A DNA stretch of 38,108 bases from Cytophagales bacterium (GTDB lineage: Bacteria > Bacteroidota > Bacteroidia > Cytophagales > Thermoflexibacteraceae): contig CANGYA010000016.1 of NCBI GenBank assembly GCA_947457925.1, forward strand, positions 1-38,108, given 5' to 3'. Below are positions 31,989 to 38,108 of this stretch, one piece after another. A program made the translations under genes and the position numbers. The notes under the pieces are model-generated. The model made no database searches. It was not told the DNA's origin and saw nothing but the letters and a program-made list of their open reading frames with translations. Numbering within the stretch: position 1 is the stretch's first letter; the number at the start of each line of letters is the position of its first letter.

Positions 31989-33128
31989 TTATTTTTCTGT
32001 CATTAATGTTACCGTCATGGTTTGGTTGTGCAGTAAACAAGGCTTAAATTGCTTGTAGGGGGCTAATTCTCCATAAGAATAAAAGCCTGTGATTGTAGTT
32101 GCATCGCCTACTACAGCTCTTACCGCCTCCAATTCGTCTTCTATTCGCTGTGCCATCACAAGTTTCCGCCCTACACAACTTACTAAAATAGCCAAATCTG
32201 CGTCTGCTCCCAAAAGTTCTTGGCTCAATTCGCTGGCTTGTTCTGCTCCATCTACTAATTTTTCAAAATTGGCTTTCATTAATCTTACTTTACAACCTTG
32301 TGGAATATCTCCTGCAAAAGTCATACTTTGTGCGGCTTCGTCTATACTTAAAATAGTGCGTACCAATAAGTTATTAGCTGCATCTTTATTTTCCAAACTC
32401 AACGGGAATAACAAGGCGGTGGCGGGCAAGCCTGCTGCTTTTTCGCCTAAATACGTCTTGTAAAGTTCTAAGGCTGGTTTTCCGTCTAATTCATACAAGA
32501 CATTGCCTTCTGATTTTGTAACCAATCTTTCTGCTCCAAATGCCTCCCAACCACCAATAGACACATAACCCAACTGAATGTGGTCGCCGTATAAACCAAA
32601 AGCTACTACTTTTTTGGGTGTAGGTACTTCGTTAAGTCCTACTAAAGTAAGTTCAAAATTGGCTGCATCTCCCGCCAAACCGCCTGTGATGACCACGTCT
32701 GCGGGCAACACACTGTATAAACCATCTACTAAATCCGAACCATTGACGGCTAAACCATCAGAAAGCACAAAAACGTGCTTGAGATTATCTCCTAAAAGTG
32801 CTGCTGCTAATTCCTTCCCTGCTGCTTCGCTGTTTTGGTCTTCTGTAATGTGTGTTTGAGCTACTTTAAATGGTGTTTTCTCAAAATAAATGGCAGTAGC
32901 TATGATACTATTATCATGAACTTCTATATCTATTATTTCCCCTGCCGTAGAACCTAATAACAAGTGAGCTTGTGGGTACATTGCTCTCAAATCCGCAAAT
33001 TTTTGGGCATCTTGTAGGGCTTGTCGGCTACCAAAGACCAAAACTAATTGGGCAGAATCTTTGAGTTGCTGTCCTTTGGTGCTTATCCAACCTGTGGTAT
33101 TTTTCCAATGGTGTTGTTCTGTTTTCAT
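31989..33128 (-). CDS. FIST domain sensor protein
   Basis: Encodes 379 soluble residues comprising FIST_N (about 25-200) and FIST_C (about 215-360). Family features are LVLVFGSRQALQD, HLLLGSTAGEI, VFVLSDGLAVNGSDLVDGL, VVITGGLAGD, GLYGDHIQLGYVSIGGWEAFG and the C-terminal TITGFYSYGELAPY...LHNQTMTVTLM. FIST domains are thought to be cytosolic small-molecule sensors, possibly of amino acids, usually found in or beside signalling proteins. It is the first gene of a probable two-gene operon with the PP2C protein, so it likely controls that phosphatase. It is divergent from porU, with 195 nt between the starts. Confidence 0.92.
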   Translation of the reverse strand: MKTEQHHWKNTTGWISTKGQQLKDSAQLVLVFGSRQALQDAQKFADLRAMYPQAHLLLGSTAGEIIDIEVHDNSIIATAIYFEKTPFKVAQTHITEDQNSEAAGKELAAALLGDNLKHVFVLSDGLAVNGSDLVDGLYSVLPADVVITGGLAGDAANFELTLVGLNEVPTPKKVVAFGLYGDHIQLGYVSIGGWEAFGAERLVTKSEGNVLYELDGKPALELYKTYLGEKAAGLPATALLFPLSLENKDAANNLLVRTILSIDEAAQSMTFAGDIPQGCKVRLMKANFEKLVDGAEQASELSQELLGADADLAILVSCVGRKLVMAQRIEDELEAVRAVVGDATTITGFYSYGELAPYKQFKPCLLHNQTMTVTLMTEK

Positions 33129-33323
33129 ATACGAATAGTAATACCTTTGTATGTTATTTCAATATTGGAAAGAAAGACTAAAAAAGCAAGTAAGGCATAG
33201 AATTTTTGTATTTCTCAAAATAAAACTAATAGGTACAACAAAACGGTTTTGTGTAACTATAAATTTGTTTTGTTGTTACAAAAACTGAAAACTATCGTAT
33301 CTTTAAGTAAAAATTTGATAACT

Positions 33324-36300
33324 ATGTGGCATTTTCAAATCAAAAAATATTTCCTACAGTTAAGTTGTTTAGCTTGTAATCTATTGTTAATGAATGATTT
33401 AACTGCACAAAATTCTGTTTTGTCGCAAGGCACATTCTACAAGTTAGCCATTCCTACTTCGCAAAGAGGAATTTACAAAATAGATAAAAACTTGCTTACG
33501 CAATTAGGCATAAATACTGCTCAAATTAATCCGCAGAACATTCAGATTTTTGGCAATGGTGGCGGTATATTGCCCCAAGCCAATCAAACTCCCCGACCTG
33601 TGGACTTGCAAGAAAATGGAATATGGGTAAGTGGCGAAGATGATGGCAAATTTGATGACAATGATTTTGTATTGTTTTATGCCGAAGGTGCTAATAAAAT
33701 TTATTATGATGCTACTCAAGATTTGATACGCCACGAAAATAATTTTTATGATGATAATAATTATTATTTTTTAACGATTGGATTAAAAAAAGGAAAAAGA
33801 ATCAGTGTAGCACCTATTCCACAAGGAGAAAGTCCAGCCATTACGACTTATGACGAGATAGACTACTTCGAAAAAGACGTAACCAATATAGAAAATGGCG
33901 GTAGAACATGGTTAGACACACGCCTCACAGACTTTGTGCGTACACAAACTATCAATTCTACGCTGCGTATGGAAGGCGTGGCAGACAACGGCACAGCCAA
34001 ATTATACATCAAGGCTTTTGGGGCTTCTCGTACTAACCAACTGAAAATCAAGGCACAAATTAACGGAAAAGATGCCACAGAACTTAGCGTAACTCCCTAT
34101 CCAGCCTTTGACCCAAGATATGCTAACTATGTTCCGAAAGGCAGAGAAGTGAGTAGTTTGACTACCTTAAAAGCCAATGACTTTTGGACAGCCAATAGTA
34201 CAGCCACAACTGTTCGGCTTGATTTTGACAACGGACAAGACGGCAACGCATTTGCTTGTTTGGATTTTTTGGTGTTGAATGTAGAAAGAAAATTGCAATT
34301 ATACGGCAATCAAACTTTGTTTAGAAGTATAAAAAGTTTGCGTAATGCCATAAGCACTTACCAATTTGCACCAAACACCCCTACAACTATGCAAGTTTGG
34401 GACGTTACTACGCCTTACAACGCCACCCGCCAGCAAGTCAATAATTTGACTTTTAAGAGAGAAAGTAATACGTTAAGAGAGTTTATCGCCTTTAATCCTA
34501 CAGCTAATTTCCCCAACCCACAAGCAGTTGGCAAAGTTACTACGCAGAATTTGAGGGGTATGGCTACAGCAGATTTATTGATAGTTTGCCACCCTCTGTT
34601 TCGCCAAGAAGCACAAAGATTGGCAGATTTTCGTAAAAATAATGACAAATTAATAGTAGCTGTAGTAACAACCGAAGAAGTTTATAATGAATTTTCATCT
34701 GGAAGAAAAGATGTTTCGGCTATTAGAGATTTTGTAAGATTTTTATATTTAAAAGACAAGAAATTAAAATACTTATTGCTCTTTGGCAATGCGTCTTTTA
34801 AATATAAAGGCAATGAAGATTTAGTACCTACCTACCAATCAGTAGAATACATAGACCCTGTTTTTAACTATTGCTCAGACGATTATTTTGCTTTATTAGA
34901 TGAAAATGAAGGCGAATGGGCAGAATTTGGCGTGATAGACCAAGCAAAAATGGAAATAGGCGTAGGTCGTTTGCCTATTCGCCGAAGTGCTACAGAGATA
35001 GAAATGTTAAGAGAGGCTGCGGTCATGGTCAATAAACTGATAGCCTACAGCAGTACAAACAGTATGGGAATGTGGCGAACTAATACGGTATTTTTAGCAG
35101 ATAATGATGATGATAAAAGAGGACTTTTTCAAGCTGAATCTAACCTATTGGCAGAGAATATTTCCAGACAATTCCCTGTGATACAGACCGAAAAACTACT
35201 AATGGACGCATATCCTACGGAGTCTGTAGGGAGTGCAGTCATTTCTCCGCAAATTCGCCAAAAAGTGGACAGAGCCGTAGAAAAAGGTAGCCTTATTATT
35301 AACTACATTGGGCATGGTTCGGAGTCGGGTTGGGCATCAGAAAGGGCTTTAACAGCCAGCAGTGCCTCACGTTGGCAAGGCGGATTGAACAATATGCCCT
35401 TGTTTATGACAGCTACCTGCGAGTTTGGACGGTATGATGGCACACTCCGCACCGCAGCCGAATATTCCTTGAACAACCCCGAAGGCGGAGCTATAGGTAT
35501 GCTTACGACCAGCCGACCTGTTTACAATACCAATAATTCATTTGTGAATGAGGCTTTTTGGGAGGCAGTTTACCAACCTTTGCCCAATGGCGAAATGCCT
35601 CGTTTGGGAGATGTGATACGCATTACCAAAAATAACAGTTTGCGAGGAGCAGCTAACCGTAATTTTGTTTTGTTGGGCGACCCATCTATGCGGTTGGCGT
35701 ATCCTGCCCAAGACATTGTTTTCACACAAATTAGTGCAGACGGTAAACCTACACAGCAACTTGCTGCCCTTAATCAAGTAACAATACAAGGCGAAATTCG
35801 CAATAAAGGTGTACTCAATACAGCTTTTAGTGGAACGGCTACAGTAGTAGTGTTGGACAAAAAGTATAACGTACAAACATTAGGCGTATTAGATGCGAAA
35901 ATGACTTTTAGCCGACAAGACAATATTCTTTTTCAGGGACAAGCAAGTGTTACAAATGGTAAATTTTCGTGTTCATTCATTGTGCCTAAAAACATAGATT
36001 ACCAAAATGGCGAGGGTAAAATCTATGCTTATGCCGTAAATAATAACAAAACCATAGATGCAACGGGAGCAAGTACCGCCATTACAATAGGCGGAAGTCG
36101 CAACAATGCACCTGTAGATAACACTGCCCCGACAATACAGCTATTTGTTGAAAATGAACAGTTTAAGAACAATGATGTAGTACCTGCCAATACACAATTG
36201 ATTGTAAAATTAGGAGATGCTAACGGTATTAATGTTTCGAATGCAGGTATAGGGCAAGACATTGTAGCTACGTTAAACGGTACAACTACTTTTGTACTTA

Positions 36301-36767
36301 ACTCTTATTACATAGCAGATAAAGATAATTTTACAAAGGGAAGTATTTATTTTCCATTAAGAAATTTAGCTGCGGGCAAATATACTTTACAGCTACAAGT
36401 CTGGGATACGTACAATAATCCTGCAACGGCTACCGTTACTTTTTTTGTAAATTTGCCACCTTTGACCGTACAAACAACTGCCAGCCCGAATCCTTTTACA
36501 GACAAAGTAGTGGTTACAGTGGAGCAAAACCGCACAGATGTAGCTATGCAAGCCGAATTTGCTATTTACAATACGACAGGGCAGTTAGTTTGGCAATTCA
36601 ATGAAAACTTTGAGTTTGTTCCGCAAACTTTTACCTATGAATGGCGTGGACAAAACGAAGCAGGGCAGTTTTTGGAAAATGCTTTATACATTTATCATGT
36701 AGTCTTAAAGGACTTGCAGACAGGTGAAGTGGTAAAAAGTGTGGGGAAATTGGCTTTGTTGCGGTAA
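33324..36767 (+). CDS. porU: Type IX secretion system sortase PorU
   Basis: Encodes 1147 residues from MWHFQIKKYF (signal peptide, ending near LTAQ). The frame is open to 33249, but a promoter-like TATCTTTA at 33298-33305 lies inside that extension. PorU removes the C-terminal signal of T9SS cargo at the cell surface and attaches the cargo to anionic LPS. The N-terminal region opens YKLAIPTSQRGIYKI; the C25 gingipain-like peptidase domain spans about 410-770, with catalytic His664 in NYIGHGSESGW and Cys699 in MTATCEFGRYDG. A C-terminal beta-sandwich of T9SS type follows (ASPNPF, FAIYNTTGQLVW, ALYIYHVVLKD). The length is normal. porV, often next to porU, is not present downstream here. Confidence 0.95.
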   Translation: MWHFQIKKYFLQLSCLACNLLLMNDLTAQNSVLSQGTFYKLAIPTSQRGIYKIDKNLLTQLGINTAQINPQNIQIFGNGGGILPQANQTPRPVDLQENGIWVSGEDDGKFDDNDFVLFYAEGANKIYYDATQDLIRHENNFYDDNNYYFLTIGLKKGKRISVAPIPQGESPAITTYDEIDYFEKDVTNIENGGRTWLDTRLTDFVRTQTINSTLRMEGVADNGTAKLYIKAFGASRTNQLKIKAQINGKDATELSVTPYPAFDPRYANYVPKGREVSSLTTLKANDFWTANSTATTVRLDFDNGQDGNAFACLDFLVLNVERKLQLYGNQTLFRSIKSLRNAISTYQFAPNTPTTMQVWDVTTPYNATRQQVNNLTFKRESNTLREFIAFNPTANFPNPQAVGKVTTQNLRGMATADLLIVCHPLFRQEAQRLADFRKNNDKLIVAVVTTEEVYNEFSSGRKDVSAIRDFVRFLYLKDKKLKYLLLFGNASFKYKGNEDLVPTYQSVEYIDPVFNYCSDDYFALLDENEGEWAEFGVIDQAKMEIGVGRLPIRRSATEIEMLREAAVMVNKLIAYSSTNSMGMWRTNTVFLADNDDDKRGLFQAESNLLAENISRQFPVIQTEKLLMDAYPTESVGSAVISPQIRQKVDRAVEKGSLIINYIGHGSESGWASERALTASSASRWQGGLNNMPLFMTATCEFGRYDGTLRTAAEYSLNNPEGGAIGMLTTSRPVYNTNNSFVNEAFWEAVYQPLPNGEMPRLGDVIRITKNNSLRGAANRNFVLLGDPSMRLAYPAQDIVFTQISADGKPTQQLAALNQVTIQGEIRNKGVLNTAFSGTATVVVLDKKYNVQTLGVLDAKMTFSRQDNILFQGQASVTNGKFSCSFIVPKNIDYQNGEGKIYAYAVNNNKTIDATGASTAITIGGSRNNAPVDNTAPTIQLFVENEQFKNNDVVPANTQLIVKLGDANGINVSNAGIGQDIVATLNGTTTFVLNSYYIADKDNFTKGSIYFPLRNLAAGKYTLQLQVWDTYNNPATATVTFFVNLPPLTVQTTASPNPFTDKVVVTVEQNRTDVAMQAEFAIYNTTGQLVWQFNENFEFVPQTFTYEWRGQNEAGQFLENALYIYHVVLKDLQTGEVVKSVGKLALLR

Positions 36768-36794
36768 AAAAACTACTCCTTCTTTGTTTGAGAG

Positions 36795-36830
36795 AACCAT
36801 CGGCAGTGGTCGAAGACCCTGCCGATGGTT
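36795..36830 (+). terminator. Predicted terminator of porU
   Basis: A 12-bp perfect stem (36795-36806 with 36819-36830), 27 nt after the porU stop. A very similar hairpin (CCTCGGCAG/CTGCCGAGG) lies at 37763-37797; both also sit beside the 3' ends of related minus-strand sequences. Confidence 0.6.
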
Positions 36831-36836
36831 TATAAC

Positions 36837-37022
36837 TTACTCCTCCAAAAACCTCTTCGCCTGCTCCACCAACACAGGCTGTTTGGTGGGGACTTGTTTC
36901 GCTACTACCTCTGCCAAATTTTTTAAAAATATTTCTTTGTCTGTTTTTCCCTCATTATTTATTTCATTTTTGTATTGAATATAAAGCCATAACTCTATCC
37001 CATAATTTGCTAAACCTTTGCA
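36837..37022 (-). pseudogene. 3' fragment of a TPR-type gene
   Basis: The minus strand encodes, without a start codon, about 60 residues ending in RFLEE and a stop. The last 48 align without gaps to the end of the gene at 37805-38108: both have QYKNE...EGKT-KEIFL, VP-K-P--VE and RFLEE. The preceding part (GLANYGIELWLYI) only loosely matches the TPR of the intact copy. It is therefore a duplicated and decayed C-terminal fragment. It lies directly upstream of the nuclease-like gene, and the two copies flank that gene. Confidence 0.7.
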
Positions 37023-37055
37023 GTTTTTTTGTTTTACAATCTTAAAGTCTTTTAT

Positions 37056-37063
37056 TATCTTTG
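37056..37063 (+). promoter_or_regulatory. Predicted -7 element of the 37079 gene
   Basis: TATCTTTG, an exact TAnnTTTG match, 15 nt before the ATG at 37079. The nearest TTG (37029-37031) is 24 bp upstream, longer than usual. The position argues against the earlier in-frame start at 37061. Confidence 0.5.
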
Positions 37064-37078
37064 TTAAAAGAATACTTT

Positions 37079-37750
37079 ATGGCAAGGCGAAAAAAAATAG
37101 ATGAAGAAGAAGGCAGGGATTGGACAGAAGCCGAATTGGTCTTACAGTTTAATCTCAAAAGGATTGTAGAATATCAAACCCTCTTGATGAAAGAATGGCT
37201 TGATATAGAAAGCCCTATTTTAAATAATTTTGAACAAGCCCTTTTTGATTTAATTTATGTGAGAGGACTTGAAAATATGTCCACTTGGTCGGAAGAAGAC
37301 CTTAAAATGAAATTTATTACCTATGTTTTGGAATTAGGGAATTTGAAAGATGAAAATGGTGTTGTTGGCTATTTTGACAAACTCATTTGGGCAAAAATAG
37401 AGGGAATCATGCTCAAAGTAAAATCAGATTTTATGTTGGCAAAAGGCTACTTGAACCTTCATAAAAATCCATATTTTCATTTTCAAGAGTACAAACCCAA
37501 TATCAAACCGTCTGGCGAACCTATGGCACAACTTTTAGAGGCTTTTCTGATAGGGCAAGCCAAAAATGAAAAGCCAATTCCTTTGTATGGTGTAGAAATC
37601 GTAGGCGAAACTTGGCGTTTTATTATTATGGACGGCAAAGAGTATTGTATTTCTAAATCTTTTTCAGCTACTGAAAAAGATGATTTGCTAAAAATTATTG
37701 CCATTCTCCGCAAATTTAAGCATATTTTGTTTACACGACTAATTTTATAA
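37079..37750 (+). CDS. PD-(D/E)XK nuclease-like hypothetical protein
   Basis: Encodes 223 residues starting MARRKKIDEEEG. The core contains LKVKSDFMLAKG (Asp117) and, about 20 residues later, FHFQEYKP (Glu137, Lys139), an arrangement compatible with the D...ExK active site of the PD-(D/E)XK nuclease fold. It continues with MAQLLEAFLIGQAKN, PLYGVEIVGETWRFIIMDGKEYCIS and a C-terminal helix. I recall many Bacteroidota proteins with this DFMxAKG...EYKP...GQLL...YG...WxF pattern, usually annotated only as hypothetical. Nuclease activity is an inference. It is flanked by duplicated 3' ends of a TPR-type gene, so it may be an inserted or shuffled cassette. Confidence 0.7.
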   Translation: MARRKKIDEEEGRDWTEAELVLQFNLKRIVEYQTLLMKEWLDIESPILNNFEQALFDLIYVRGLENMSTWSEEDLKMKFITYVLELGNLKDENGVVGYFDKLIWAKIEGIMLKVKSDFMLAKGYLNLHKNPYFHFQEYKPNIKPSGEPMAQLLEAFLIGQAKNEKPIPLYGVEIVGETWRFIIMDGKEYCISKSFSATEKDDLLKIIAILRKFKHILFTRLIL

Positions 37751-37762
37751 AACTCATTTCAT

Positions 37763-37797
37763 AACCTCGGCAGGGCTAAAAAGCCACTGCCGAGGTT
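37763..37797. terminator. Bidirectional hairpin between convergent genes
   Basis: An 11-bp stem (37763-37773 with 37787-37797) plus an inner GGCT/AGCC stem. It serves the convergent genes at 37079-37750 and 37805-38108. Confidence 0.6.
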
Positions 37798-37804
37798 GAA
37801 AAAG

Positions 37805-38108
37805 CTACTCCTCCAAAAACCTTATCATTTTCTCCACATCTGAGGGTTTCTTTGCGGGGACTTTTGCCTCTGCTACGGCTCGCAAATCTCCTAAAAATAT
37901 TTCTTTGCCTGTTTTGCCTTCGCTATCTTTTTCATTTTTATATTGGGCATAAATAGCTTTTGCTTTGTCGTAATCTCCATTATAGAGATAACCCATAGCC
38001 AAATTAGATAAAAAACCTATTTCTTTTCCGCCACTTGCTACATACCTTTCTCCTGCCCAAATAGTCCCTTCAAAACAATGGGCAAAAACAAAATACCAAG
38101 ACAAAATA
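37805..38108 (-). CDS. TPR-type protein, partial (C-terminus only)
   Basis: The frame is open through the right edge of the window, so the start is missing; the only in-window start is a TTG and is probably internal. About 100 residues are visible. They include a tetratricopeptide-like pair of helices (GFLSNLAMGYLYNGDYDKAKAIYAQYKN), then EGKTGKEIFLGDLRAVAEAKVPAKKPSDVEKMIRFLEE. Such tails close large repeat proteins in Cytophagales, whose exact roles are unknown. A decayed copy of this 3' end lies at 36837-37022. Confidence 0.7.
   Translation of the reverse strand, partial: ILSWYFVFAHCFEGTIWAGERYVASGGKEIGFLSNLAMGYLYNGDYDKAKAIYAQYKNEKDSEGKTGKEIFLGDLRAVAEAKVPAKKPSDVEKMIRFLEE

Noticed and set aside
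33142-33149. TACCTTTG, an exact TAnnTTTG match on the plus strand
   Set aside because: It lacks a TTG at the right distance and is 175 nt upstream of porU, while a better-placed -7-like TATCTTTA occurs at 33298-33305.

Overview
The window looks like a chromosomal segment of a low-GC member of the Bacteroidota, most likely a Cytophagales-type organism. The evidence is two type IX secretion system (T9SS) components (PorZ and PorU), a DUF4421 outer-membrane protein, a Bacteroidota-type succinate dehydrogenase cytochrome b, and large Reg_prop/Y_Y_Y and SpoIIE-phosphatase signalling proteins. Most genes lack a clear Shine-Dalgarno sequence, and several are preceded by the Bacteroidota promoter pattern (TTG, about 20 bp, TAnnTTTG). 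No rRNA, tRNA, CRISPR array, integrase or intact transposase was seen. The lineage call is an inference, since no search could be run.

Layout. 1-5.3 kb: small exported proteins and two glycolytic genes (pgk, pyk) on the minus strand, with a lipoprotein gene and a patch of gene debris between them. 5.4-9.6 kb: a giant beta-propeller/GAF/PP2C sensor, divergent from a DUF4421 barrel protein (9.8-10.8 kb). 11-15.8 kb: an unknown membrane protein, an unknown histidine-containing protein and a tyrosine-decarboxylase-like PLP enzyme. 16.2-21.5 kb: one 1757-residue protein joining a Ser/Thr kinase, an AAA-type ATPase, a helical region, GAF and PP2C. 21.8-25.5 kb: a DUF7873-like protein, an EI24/CysZ-like membrane protein with an ion-channel-like protein, then a J-domain protein with PspA/IM30. 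25.7-27.1 kb: a macrodomain protein and a solitary sdhC. 27.2-36.8 kb: porZ and porU, flanking a stand-alone membrane sensor module, a PP2C protein and a FIST sensor protein. 36.8-38.1 kb: a nuclease-like gene between two copies of a TPR-gene 3' end.

Functional themes. (1) Envelope: PorZ and PorU belong to the T9SS attachment complex, and the PspA locus is a probable membrane-stress unit. (2) Signalling: three SpoIIE-type PP2C proteins with different input modules lie within 27 kb, with no visible anti-sigma kinase or STAS antagonist nearby. (3) Genome plasticity: an 84-85 bp MITE-like element, 72-73 bp REP-like double hairpins, a heptamer tandem repeat, many hairpin terminators and gene fragments fill the intergenic space.

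The most interesting candidate is the J-domain/PspA pair at 24.3-25.5 kb. The J-domain protein begins with a helix that closely matches the membrane-binding N-terminal helix of the PspA encoded 12 nt downstream. This suggests a dedicated Hsp70 co-chaperone for PspA membrane scaffolds.
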